A stretch of DNA of 64,000 bases from UBA5069 sp963773745. Lineage in GTDB: Bacteria; Chloroflexota; Anaerolineae; Caldilineales; Caldilineaceae. Shown here piece by piece: positions 52,488 through 63,000 of the stretch. Location of the stretch: contig CAVZCL010000001.1 in the NCBI GenBank assembly GCA_963773745.1, positions 186,001 to 250,000 on the forward strand, given 5' to 3'. The first letter of the stretch is position 1; each line of letters opens with the position of its first letter. The position numbers and the translations under genes are program-made. Below the pieces are notes generated by a model that worked only from the letters and a program-made list of their open reading frames with translations, did no database searches and was not told the DNA's origin.

Positions 52488-54177
52488 TTACCACCCCACG
52501 GCGCAGCCGTCCTTGCGTGCGTCGCTACCGGCGCAGAGCACGCCCGTGGCGGGGTCGCGCACAATGATTTGGCCCCCGCCGAAGCTGCCGCGCGCAAAAC
52601 CGTCCACGGGCGCAAGCCTGTGGCCGCGGCGTGCCAGCTCGGCCAGCGTGGCAAAGTCCCAGCCCTCTTCCACCAGCACGAGGCCCCCCTCCTGCGCGGC
52701 GCCCAACCCATCGGTGGGGCCGGCCAGTTGCCAGCGGGGCATGTCCAGCGCCTGCTGCGGCGTCATTCCCAGGTCCACCATGTTCACCATCATCTGCAAA
52801 TGGCCCTGTGGCTGCATGTAGCCGCCCATGACGCCAAAGCTGGCATGGAGCGCGCCATCAAATTCACCGTCGGCGTAGACCGTCATGGCAGGGATGATGG
52901 TTTGGTAGGGGCGCTTGTTGGGCGCGAGTGCGTTGGGGTGCGCTGGGTCCAGCACAAAGAGCGAGGCCCGATTCTGCAGGCTCACGCCCGTGCCCGGCAC
53001 CACCAGCCCTGTGCCCATGCCCATGTAGAGGCTGTTGATGAAACTGCACGCATTGCCCTCGCCATCCACCACCGAGAGATAGACCGTATCCGAGCCGGCC
53101 ATGGGGTCGCCCCAGGGCACGTTTTGCGCCGCACGCTGCGGATGAATGCGGGCACGCCGCCGGTCGGCATAACCCTGCGAGGTGAGTTCTTCAAGGGGAA
53201 CCTCCACCACACGTGGGTCGCAAACCCACTGCTGGGCGTCCGCAAAGCCAAGGCGCATGCACTCAATGAGCGTGTGCAGGCGGTCTGCCTCGTTCATTGC
53301 GGCAATGTCGAAGCCCGCCGCAATCTGCAGCGGCAATGATGGCCGCCAACCCTTGCCCGTTGGGGGGACACTCGTAGAGGCGCAGGCCACGGTAATCGGC
53401 CGAGATCGTTTCGTCCCACGTGGAGTTGTGCGCAGCCATGTCCGCCGGGGTAATCCAGCCGCCGTAGCGCTGCACATGTGCGCTGAGTTTCTGCGCAAAG
53501 TCCCCCTCGTAAACATAACGCGGGCCATCTGCAGCAATCCCCCGCAGCGTCTCGGCGAGCGTGGGAATGCGCATGATTTCACCCGGGTAGGGCGCGCGCC
53601 CGTCAATCAGCAACTCGTGGCCGCTGGGCTGCTCGGGGCCGCGGTCCAGGTCCGGTGTGTTCCAGGTAGAGCTGCGCAGCAGCTTGTCCACCTGCGTCCG
53701 CCAGCCCAGCGCAATCAACTCGCTGACCGGATAGCCCTCGGCGGCGAGGCGAATGGCGGGCGCGAGCACATCGGCCAGCGCCATGCGGCCGTGGCGCGCT
53801 ACCATGTCGGCCCAACCCGCCACTGTGCCCGGGATGCTTACGGCGTGGCCCGTGAAGACGGGCATGGCGCTGTAGCCCAGCGCGTGCACAGCGGCAATGG
53901 ACGCCGCGGCAGGCGCTCTGCCCGAGCCATTGAGCGCCGTCACCGCTCTTGTGGCGGCGTCGTAGTAGAGGGCGAAGCAGTCTCCACCAATGCCCGTGGA
54001 GGTCGGCTCCACAACGTTGAGCGCGGCGGCAGTGGCCACGGCGGCGTCAGCCGCGTTGCCCCCTGCCTTGAGGATGTCGAGACCGGCCTGCGCGGCAAGC
54101 GGCTGGCTGGTGGCGACCATACCGTGGCGGGCGAGCACGTTGCTGCGGCGCGAGCGATAAACGGCGTCAATCTGCAT
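52488..54177 (-). CDS. ggt: Gamma-glutamyltransferase, frame-shifted
   Basis: About 563 residues from ATG 54177. The large-subunit part (GMVATSQPLAAQAGLDILKAGGNAADAAVAT, TGIGGDCFALYYD) runs to about 53340 (GLAAIIA). There an extra C shifts the frame to LQIAAGFDIAAMNEADRL. The small subunit starts at the self-cleavage Thr in GSDTVYLSVVDGEGNACSFI and runs to 52488. No signal peptide is seen. The family cleaves gamma-glutamyl bonds of glutathione or transfers the glutamyl group. The start region and all catalytic motifs are present, so only one indel disturbs it. Confidence 0.9.
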
Positions 54178-54306
54178 AGTGGGTTTCCAGGTGGGGATGT
54201 TTGAGGCGTCTCTGTTGTGGCGCTCAGCTTTGCATGAACGATCCTATAGCAGCCCGCCGCGTGCGGCAAATCGCGATCGCCCGACACCCGCGATTGCCAA
54301 TACAAA

Positions 54307-54335
54307 TTGTCATCGCCCGCGCCATACCGTATACT
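54307..54335 (+). promoter_or_regulatory. Promoter with near-leaderless start
   Basis: TTGTCA (54307-54312) and TATACT (54330-54335) are 17 bases apart. Transcription would begin near 54342, only about four bases before ATG 54346, so the mRNA may be nearly leaderless. It also lies divergently from the gamma-glutamyltransferase gene. Confidence 0.7.
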
Positions 54336-54345
54336 TCTATACTGT

Positions 54346-55143
54346 ATGGGTTTCATTATTGAAGGCGTTGCAACCTACGCAGCATACATCTACGCCCTCT
54401 GCGGTCTCGTGGCGCTCTACCACATCTACAAGGTGTGGCTCGTGCGCGGCGAGCGGCGGCAGGCGGTCTTTTCGCTGGAACGCGAGAAGGCCATGCGCGA
54501 ACTCTTTGGAATCTTCTATGTCGCCATGCTTCTCGTGGGCCTCATGGGCGTCACCTACTTTGTGAGCACCACGCTCGCGCAGGCGGTTGAGCCCATTGTG
54601 GCCGAATCGCGCAGTCCCCAACCCGAATTGCCTTTCATGCCCACGCCCACCACCACGCCGCTGCCAATTACATTGACGCCGGTTGTGCCCCAAGTGGTCA
54701 CCCTGCCAACGCCCACTGTTCCAGCCACTGGTACAGTCAGCGCCACACCGGAGGAGCAGACCACCGCAGTCGAGGAGGCGGTCCCTGAGACGCCCACGCC
54801 GGAGCCTGCGCCGCCGGTGGCTGCAGGGCCGGCCTGCGCCAACCCGAGCGCCGCCATTTCAACGCCAGGCAATGGCGCAACAGTGAACGGCGTGGTAAGC
54901 ATCCAGGGCACGGCCATGCATCCCAGTTTCCAGTACTACAAGGTGGAGTTTGCCCCGGGCGCGAATGCCACGGGCGGCTTCGTCTATCTGGGAGGCGGCA
55001 ACAGCCCCGTGCAGGGCGGCGTGCTGGCCAATGTGGACACGGCCGCGCTCGGCCCGGGCCAGTGGACGCTGCGCCTGGTAGTCGTTGACCAAACCGGCAA
55101 CTTCCCCGACCCCTGCTCCGTCACCATTACTGTGGGTGGCTAG
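54346..55143 (+). CDS. Membrane-anchored protein with Thr/Pro stalk and Ig-like domain
   Basis: 265 residues from ATG 54346. Two N-terminal membrane helices (AAYIYALCGLVALYHIYKVW; GIFYVAMLLVGLMGVTYFVS) enclose a basic cytoplasmic loop. A Thr/Pro-rich stalk (TPTTTPLPITLTPVVP, ETPTPEPAPP) follows. The C-terminal 90 residues form a beta domain (CANPSAAISTPGNGATVNGVVSIQG, VEFAPG, WTLRLVVVDQTGNFPDPCSV) with two cysteines, like Ig-like or bacterial surface modules. It probably displays the beta domain outside the cell. It is the first of a run of surface-type genes. No family name recognised. Confidence 0.75.
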   Translation: MGFIIEGVATYAAYIYALCGLVALYHIYKVWLVRGERRQAVFSLEREKAMRELFGIFYVAMLLVGLMGVTYFVSTTLAQAVEPIVAESRSPQPELPFMPTPTTTPLPITLTPVVPQVVTLPTPTVPATGTVSATPEEQTTAVEEAVPETPTPEPAPPVAAGPACANPSAAISTPGNGATVNGVVSIQGTAMHPSFQYYKVEFAPGANATGGFVYLGGGNSPVQGGVLANVDTAALGPGQWTLRLVVVDQTGNFPDPCSVTITVGG

Positions 55144-55254
55144 TCCCGCCTCACACTTGCCGGCTGCCCGCCGATTGCATACAGTTTGCCGGTTGACTTT
55201 CGCTGACACCATCGCACCTTCCATCGCAAGCGAGCGCGTCCCGGAACCCCTATC

Positions 55255-58200
55255 ATGCTGAATCGCTCCAGGCTATACATACTCGTCTCATCGCTCCTTG
55301 GCGTGCTCATTCTGAGTACCATCGTCTATTTGATTGGGCTGGCGCGCGGCCGCAGCGACATTCAGGCCGCCGTGGCCACAGCGCAGGCGCAGATGCAGAT
55401 GGCGCAGGTGGCAGCGACTGAGACGCCCAGCGCCACGCCCACAAACACCGAAACGCCTACCATTACGCCCACACCGAGCGAGACGCCTACACCCACGGCC
55501 TCGCCCACGCCGTCGCCCACGCCCGCCTCGCCCGAGGAATGGGCGCAGCGCTTCCGCGACCAGGCGGTCGACGGCCTCAACGCCATCACCGGCCTCGAGT
55601 TCACCTCTGAACGTGCGATCGGCGCTCCTGCGCGGTGTGGCGCAGCAACAGTTCCTGATCTTTGCACCGGTCTCATTCAGCCAGCTCTCCGAAAACCCCT
55701 GGGCCGCGCTTGCCGTGCCGCGCACGCCCGAAGGCCTCGCGCTGCCCATGCTCTTCTGGCAGGACGCCAACGACCAGAACCGCGTGCGCGGCCAGGTGCT
55801 GCTAGACCTTTTTGCGGGCGCAGAAACCGAAGCCTATACCGCGCTGCGGCCGGGCATCCAGCAGGGGCTGCTGCGCAGCGATCCGCAAGGCAGGCTCCAC
55901 GCGCTGCTGGTGGAACGCCCCGAAAGCACGGGCCGGCTGCCCGTCTACCTGTTGGCGCAGCCTGCGCCTGCCGCCGACTTCGCACTCGTCTGGAACAGCC
56001 TGAACGAGCCGCTCTGGTCGGTGGATGCGCAGGAGAGCAGCCTCTCCATTGTGGAGAATGAAGGCGCATTCCTGCCCGACATCGTTGTCGATGGCACGCT
56101 GCCCGCAGGCAGCGACCTGCGCGGCGTTGTCCGTGCACCGGGCACCTTTGTCGAGCAGCCACCCTTTGCCCGCCAATGGGCCAACAGCCGCTGGACACCC
56201 GCCACCTTTGGCGATTTGAACGCCGGCGGCTCCGTCTCCGGCTACCGGCTGCAGGGCGCAGGGCTGCGCTCGTCGCCCCTCACCTCCATGGCGCAGATCA
56301 TCGCGCTGCTCCAGGCGGGCTCGGTCGACAACGCGCTCACCTACGCAACGCGCCTTGACATTGTGCAGCAAACCTTTGACCTCGGCCTTGCCCAGCCGGG
56401 CTGGTGGATGGGCCAATATTTGGACGACACCGGTCGCCCCACGGGCACGGCAGCCGTTACCTCACGCCTGCGCTTCTTTGACAACGGCGACCGCGGCCGC
56501 ACCTTTGACGCCGCATTTGACCTGGACGACAACGGCTTCTACCGCCTTTCGGCAATTCAGCAAACGGGCGCTTTTGATGGTGATCTGGTCACCCCGGCCG
56601 CGCCGCTGCCCACACTGACACCCACGATTGAAGACTCTCCCACGCCTGCGGCCACGGCTGCGGCGGCGGAATCACCCGTTGCACCTCTGCTGCCCACCGC
56701 ATCGCCCACGGCGCTGCCGGCCGGCGCACCCACGCCAACACCCACCCGCACCAACACGCCCGTGCCGCAGCCAACCGGCACGCCCACGGCCACGCGTGCC
56801 CCCACCGAAACCGCCGAGCCAACGGCAACAAGCACGCCCACCGAAACGGCCACGCCTACGGCCACACCCTACTACCTGCCGCGCATTCCCGATGATCAGG
56901 CGGCGCTCGTGATGGGCACGACCTTCGTCACCGAGCCCGCCCGCCTGCGCGCCGGGCCGGGCACGGATTTCCCGGTCATCATCCCCGTAGGCAATGAGCT
57001 TGCCGTGGGGCTCTTCGGCGTCACGCAAGACTTCGAGTGGTATCTGATCCGCATTGACGAGCCCGGCCACCCGAACCGTGGGCAAATGGGCTGGATGTTC
57101 CGCAACCTTGTCTACACCGAGGGCGACCTCACACAGCTGCCCACGTACCGCAGCGACGGCACGCCGCTTACGCCAGAAGCGCCCGAGGCGCAGGCAGTCG
57201 CCGCACCCATGACTGAGCCGGGCGCGCCCGCAAACACGCCGGCAGCCCACCGAACCAGCCAGCCCCACGCCGCTGATGACGCCGGAAGTGCTGCTCCCCA
57301 CTGTCGCAGTTCCCGCGGCGGCCGAAGCGCCCCAGCCTGAAGCCGGCGAAATTGTGGCGACGCTCTCCGGCGACGCCGCGCCGGCGAACCCACTTGCGCC
57401 GCTTGCCGCCGTGGCCGCCGATGGCACGGAGTTCCGCTTTGGCGCCGAAAGTGCCTCGGTGCAAATGTGGAGCGGCGTCGTTGGCGAGGAAAGCGGCCGC
57501 TGGCTGCCCGCTGCGGGCGAACTGCTCTGGCCGGGGACGACTGTCTACCTGCGCTTGGCAACGGCCCCTGGCGGTGAGTCGGCAGCCGAGGGCTCCGCTA
57601 GCGAAGCGCTGCCGCCGCCAATCCTGGCCCAGAGTGTGCGCATTGTGGGCGCGCCACAGGTGGAACGGGTGGCGCTCGACAACAACGACGCGCTGGCGCA
57701 GGCGATTGATGCCGGGGAAGCGGTTGCGCTCATTGGCGACGGCTCGGCAGCGGGCGTCAGCCTCTTGCGTACGGACGGCGCAATTGAAGCGCTCTGGCCC
57801 GAAGGCGCAGCGGCGGCCTGGCTCAACGGCAGCCCTGCCCCAGGCTGGGCGATTTCGCTGCGCACGCCGGCGTATGGCCAGGATGGCTTTGTGTGGGCGC
57901 GTGGCGACGGCAGCGGCCTGCGCCTTCTCGCCCAGCCCTATCGTTCCATCAGCGGCATTGCCGGCGACGCCTACACCGGCCTCTGGTGGATTGAACGGCC
58001 GGACGTTGGCACTGGCACGTGGGAGCTCTGGAACTGGAACCCCGCCACGCAGCAGATCGTGCGCGTCTTCGAAGGCAATGCCGACATCTTCAGCAGCGCC
58101 TCTCCCCTTGTCAGCAACACGCTCGCACCCATCCTGCTGGCGGTGCGCCCGCTTGAGCCGGGCGACGCCACCAACGTCTCCCTCTTCATGGACACGAGCG

Positions 58201-58850
58201 ACACGGTGACCCAGCAGTTGAACCGCGGCCTCTTTCGCATAACTCTGCAAATCCCGCCGGATGGCGTGAGTACGCTCGACGGCGCGCCGCGCCTTGTGCT
58301 TGCGCCCGGCGCCTACCAAAGCCCGCTGGCCGTCAGCCCCGACAACACGCGCCTCGCCTACAGCGTCTACGACGCCGATCAGCCCAGCCTCACCTCTGGG
58401 CAAATTCGCCCGCCCAACCGCATCAAGCTGCTCACAATTGAGGGGCGCGGCAGCAGCACCATCCGCACCATCTACCAGGCTGAAACACGCCAGGAGTTCA
58501 TTGCCCCGCTGCTTACGTGGCAGGATAACGAAACGCTTCTGACCGCGCGCAGCCGCTTCGCCTCTGCCGGCACAATCGGGCTGGATCTCTTCGGCGCCGT
58601 CTGGCTGCAGGTGCCCACGGGCGAGAGTGCCACTTCCCCGTCGGCCATCAGCGTGCGTGTGCCCGCAAACCAGCGGCTGGTCGACCTGACAGGCTGTCGC
58701 GATGATCAGAGCGCGCTGCTTGTGCTGCTCGACAACGACGGTTCTCTGGGCTACGACCGTTGGTCAACAATCGAGGCGCCTGCGCGCACCTTTACCGTGC
58801 CCAACAATCTGACGCGCGCCTTTGTCTGCTGGCGCAATCCAGCGCCCTAG
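55255..58850 (+). CDS. Large membrane-anchored surface protein with SH3 domain, frame-shifted
   Basis: About 1,198 residues from ATG 55255. An N-terminal anchor helix (LYILVSSLLGVLILSTIVYL) precedes a Thr/Pro stalk. At about 55615 the frame changes and a globular part begins (ALLRGVAQQQFLIFAPVSF). A second long Thr/Pro linker (near 56600-56870) leads to a bacterial SH3 domain (LRAGPGTDFPVIIPVG, WYLIRIDEPGHPNRGQMGWMF, around 56945-57110). Near 57265 another shift leads to a beta-propeller-like region (LWPEGAAAAWLNGSPAPGW, GLRLLAQPYRSISGIAGDAY) ending at 58850. Two indels join it into one gene. Stalk and SH3 suggest cell-wall or surface binding. Function unknown. Confidence 0.75.
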
Positions 58851-58860
58851 CCGCCAATTA

Positions 58861-58897
58861 TGAAGCGAGAGCTTCCGATGTTGGAAGCCTCGCTTCA
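58861..58897. repeat. GAAGCGAGGCTTCC hairpin family, copy 5 (variant)
   Basis: TGAAGCGAGAGCTTCC (58861-58876) pairs with GGAAGCCTCGCTTCA (58883-58897). The left arm carries one extra A compared with other copies. It lies 10 bases after the surface protein gene. Confidence 0.85.
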
Positions 58898-58924
58898 ATC
58901 TGCATGGACTGAGGAATCAACGCC

Positions 58925-59710
58925 GTGCCATTGCCTGTCTGGAGCACTCAGTGGGCCAACTTTTCCTCGTGGAGCGACCTGCCATTTGCACTGGCGGGAT
59001 TGCTGCTTTGCGGCCTGCTGATTCTCTGGTGGCGGCAGCAGTCCAACCGCTGGTTTAGTGTGGCCGCAGGCGCATTGCTGGGTGCGCTGCTGCTTGCGAT
59101 TGCGTCGTTCTACGTTTTCGAGGTGCCGCCCCACTATGCCGGCTGCCCCACCGGCTGCACCGGCTGGCGCGGCTACCCGCTGCGCATTGCACTGGTGGCT
59201 TTGGACGGGCGCAGCGAGGTGGCGGTGCTTGACTTTGCGCTCAATGCCCTCATGCTCTGGCTGCTTCTGCTGACTGCCAGCGTGGCGTGGCGCATTCTGG
59301 CCGAGGCGCTGCAACTGGAGACGCGCGGCAGGCGCTGGCGCACGACCTTCGTTCTGCTCTTCTTCATCATTCCCTGGGCGCTGCTGCCGCGCATCCTCAA
59401 TCCGCCGCAGCCACAAGTGGAAGGCGAAGACCTGCGCCTGGCCAACAACGCGCTGCGTGCGGCGGAATCAACGTACGGTCTCACCGGCATCTGGCTGCAG
59501 CGCCTTGCCGTGGAGGACCTGCGCCGCACCACAACCCTGGTGCAGGCTGGGACGACCGCCGAGCAAAGCAGCTCCGGCAACCAGGTCTGCCTGCGGGCCT
59601 ACACCTATTTTTACATTCCCTGGCAGCGTTTCCGTATTGGTCTCGACCCCAACGGTGCATCTCCGCTGAGCCTTGTTCCCCTCACGCTGGACGGCCCCTG
59701 CTGGCAATAG
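58925..59710 (+). CDS. Four-helix membrane protein of surface-gene block
   Basis: 261 residues from GTG 58925. Membrane helices are LPFALAGLLLCGLLILWW, AAGALLGALLLAIASFYVF, DFALNALMLWLLLLTASVAW and TTFVLLFFIIPWALLP. A loop between helices 2 and 3 has two close cysteines (CPTGC). The C-terminal part (from ILNPPQPQVEGEDLR) is hydrophilic and likely extracellular, ending LTLDGPCWQ. It follows the large surface protein by 74 bases and may help its export or anchoring, which is inference. No family recognised. Confidence 0.7.
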   Translation: MPLPVWSTQWANFSSWSDLPFALAGLLLCGLLILWWRQQSNRWFSVAAGALLGALLLAIASFYVFEVPPHYAGCPTGCTGWRGYPLRIALVALDGRSEVAVLDFALNALMLWLLLLTASVAWRILAEALQLETRGRRWRTTFVLLFFIIPWALLPRILNPPQPQVEGEDLRLANNALRAAESTYGLTGIWLQRLAVEDLRRTTTLVQAGTTAEQSSSGNQVCLRAYTYFYIPWQRFRIGLDPNGASPLSLVPLTLDGPCWQ

Positions 59711-60056
59711 ATCACGACGCTGCAAGTAGAACTCTGCGCCAAAGCCTGCGGTCAATGCCGCCAGCCCGCGCTACGGGCTCTCTTTCGCGTGCGCGCATGT
59801 AGATTTGTGCCGATGCAATCAGAATTCGGCAGATTACGGCTTGGCGCGAAGGATGGTCCATTAATTCACGATTAAGGTTTTGATGCCCTTGAAGTCAGCC
59901 ACCTCAGGCGCATCAACCACACCAAAATCGCAAGCCGAATCCAACTGGCAATCGAATAGTCTTTTATAACCGACCCGTGTTGACTCCCTGGAACAGCCCC
60001 GGACTTATCCCCGCGCGTTTGCTGGAGCCCACACCAAAAAAGGAATAGACCCGACA
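59711..60056. other. Intergenic region before the DUF11 surface protein
   Basis: It is AT-richer than its surroundings. TTGACT at about 59979 is followed by TTATCC 19 bases later, a weak promoter candidate. AAAAAAGGA lies shortly before ATG 60057 as ribosome binding site. No gene seen. Confidence 0.4.
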
Positions 60057-63000
60057 ATGGCTCAACATCCTCCGCAGAGCTACGTATCGATTTCGGCGCG
60101 CAGTCAATCTGTGCGCCGTGTGCGCGTAAGCCGTGCACTCTTTGCGTTTCTCATCCCCCTGCTGTTGGCATCCGTCCTCTTTGTGCTGGGTCCCGTGCGC
60201 GGCGCGATCGCGCAGGCACCGGTGCCGGGCACACCCACTCTTTCGATTGACAAATCGATTCTGGGCGGGTTGACGAGCATTGACTCGGGCGTCCCATTCA
60301 AGTACGTCTTTGCGTACCGCTGCGCCAGCATCGACACGAATTGTCTAAACGCGACAATTACGGACCCGCTGCCTGCCGGCCTCGAGTTCCTCGGCGTGGA
60401 ACTGCCGCCCGGCGTCAACACCTCTGCCTCCTTTGACCCGGCGACGCGCAAGGTCTCCATCAATTTTAGTCCATTCCTCAAGGCCGGTGATTCGGGCTTC
60501 ATCGTGATGAGTGTGCTCTTTGCGCCGGGCACGCCCCCGGGCACAGCTATCACAAACACGGTCGGCTTCACAGCGACAAATGCCACGGCGGTGACAGACA
60601 AGGCGCCGCCGATTACGCCCACCGGCGCCTTTAAAATGTTCGCGCGCAAACGCGTCGTTTCGGACCCAATTGTGCAGGGCGAACCAATTGAGTTTGCCCT
60701 CGAGCTTTGCAGCCCCGACGCTGTCGGCGGCGTGCGCTTTATCGGCGCCCAAATGGTCGACACAATCCCCGCCGCTGCGACCTTTGTAGGCGCGCAGGGC
60801 GTGGAAGGCGTCGATTGGACCTACGTGCCGGCCACTCGCAAGCTGACCTTCCTCACGGTGGACGATCCCGCCCCAGTGGGCGGCTGCGTGACGCGCACCA
60901 TGAAGCTCTCCTACCCTGTTGGCGCAACGGCGATTACCGGCGAGAGCAATGCGCTCTCAATCACCGGCACACCCGAAGGCTGCTCCATTGCGCCCCTGCC
61001 CGCATATTGCCAGGGCCAGGGTGAACGCACCCTTACGACCACAAAGACCTTTGATGTGGGCGTTCCCTTCCCCTCGCTGGACGTGACCAAGTCCTCCGCA
61101 GCCGCCTCTTCCTTCTACGGCACCGAAGCACTGGTGGGCGAGGCCGTGACCTACACCGTGGGTGCAGAGAATGACGGCTTCGTCAATCTCACCAACGTCG
61201 TGGTCACCGATACGATTCCCTCCCAGTTCGACCTGCTTGACTTCAGCGTGGCCCCGCATGACGGCATTGCCGTCAGTGCCTTCTACCGCGCCAGCAACAA
61301 CCCCACGCTCTGGGTGCCCCTCGCCGACAATCCCTACGCAACGGCGACAACAATCAACGTCTCCGGCCTTGGGCTTGGCGCGGCCACGATTCAGGCGCTC
61401 AAGTGGGAGCTGGGTGCCATGGCGCATCCTGGCTCCACCCGCTGGACCTCTGTCATCCATGGTAAGGTCAAGGCGGGGACGTCCGTCGGCTCCAATTTCG
61501 ACAACACGGCCAATGGCAGCGGCGTTGGGCCGACACCCACCAACGAAGTTATGACGGATGTTGCCACATCGAACGTCAAGGTAATTGATGAGCGCGCGAT
61601 CCCGCGCGCCGCCAAGGAGAGCAGCGCTACGGGTCAGGTGCGCCCGGGCGACACAATCACCTTCACCGTGCGCATCAAGAACGAGGCCGTTGCCCACCTG
61701 CCGGTTGAAAACCCGGTCATGGGTGACCTGCTTCCCGCACAGTTCGAGTACGTGCCCGGCACACTTGTGGTAGTTAGCAAGCCCGCCGGCGCGCCCGACG
61801 GCACGCTGGAGACGATTGCCAACTACAACTCCACCGGCCGCATGCTGCTTCGGGCCTCCTTCCTTGGCTCGACGCCCGCAACCTACAAGCTGCAGCCTGG
61901 CGAAGAGATCGTCATCAAGTACGCCGTCAAGGTCGTCGACGGCACGCCCCCGGGCATCATCCAGAACAAGGCCACAATTGGCGGCGCACTCTTCCCGGCT
62001 GCGCCCGCCTGCCCTCTGGACGAGCGCGGACCCTGACACCGATGACGTGGACGGCGACGGTTCGACCGCCAATCTTATTTGCCAGAACCCCGCCGGCACA
62101 GGCAACGCGCAGGTGGGTGTGCTGCTTGCGCTCGAATCGCAGAAACTCGTCAAGGGCATCTTCGACACCGAATTCAGCAAGTTTGGCCGCACTGCCCCGG
62201 GCAGCACAGCCGACTACAGGCTCGAGATCACAAACACCAGCAACGTCTCGATTACGAACATCGTGGTGGTCGACATCCTGCCCTACATCGGCGACAGGGG
62301 TGTCATTGACACATCGTTGCGCCAGTCCAAGTGGCAGCCGAATCTGGTGGGCGAGGTTGTCCCGCCCTCTGGCCTGCCGCTTACGGTCTACTACAGCAAA
62401 TCCACCAACCCCTGCCGCCCCGAACTTGTCAACGGCGGCCCCGCCGGCTGTGATCCCGCATGGTCGAAGACGCTGCCGCTCAACGCAATTTCCGGCCAGC
62501 CGGACCCGACGCTCGTGCGCGCGGTCAAGCTTGACTTCTGCGAATACAATGGCGCAGGCGTTGCCACCGACTGCGTGAGCCTCGGGCTCAACAAACCGCT
62601 CACCGTCACCTGGCCCATGCGCGCCCCGGTTGATGCGCCTGTGAGCCCCGACTGTATGCTGGCCACACCCGGCGCGGCCTGCGAAATTGCGTGGAACTCC
62701 TTCGGCGTTACCGCCAAGGGCGCCGGCCTTGACTTCCTGCCCACCGAGCCGATCAAGGTTGGTATCGGCGCCTCCGATTCAACCAACTTTGGCGTTGGCG
62801 ACTTCGTCTGGCTCGACGTTGCAGGTCTGCAGAATGACGGCGTGCAGCAGCCCGAAGAGCAGGGGCTCAACGGCATTCGCGTTGAACTCTGGAAGAAAAA
62901 TGGCGCCGACACGCTGATTGAGTCGACGCTGACCGCCAACGATCAGTTCGGCAAGCCCGGCTACTACCTATTTGACAACTTGCCCGGCGGCCAGTACTTC

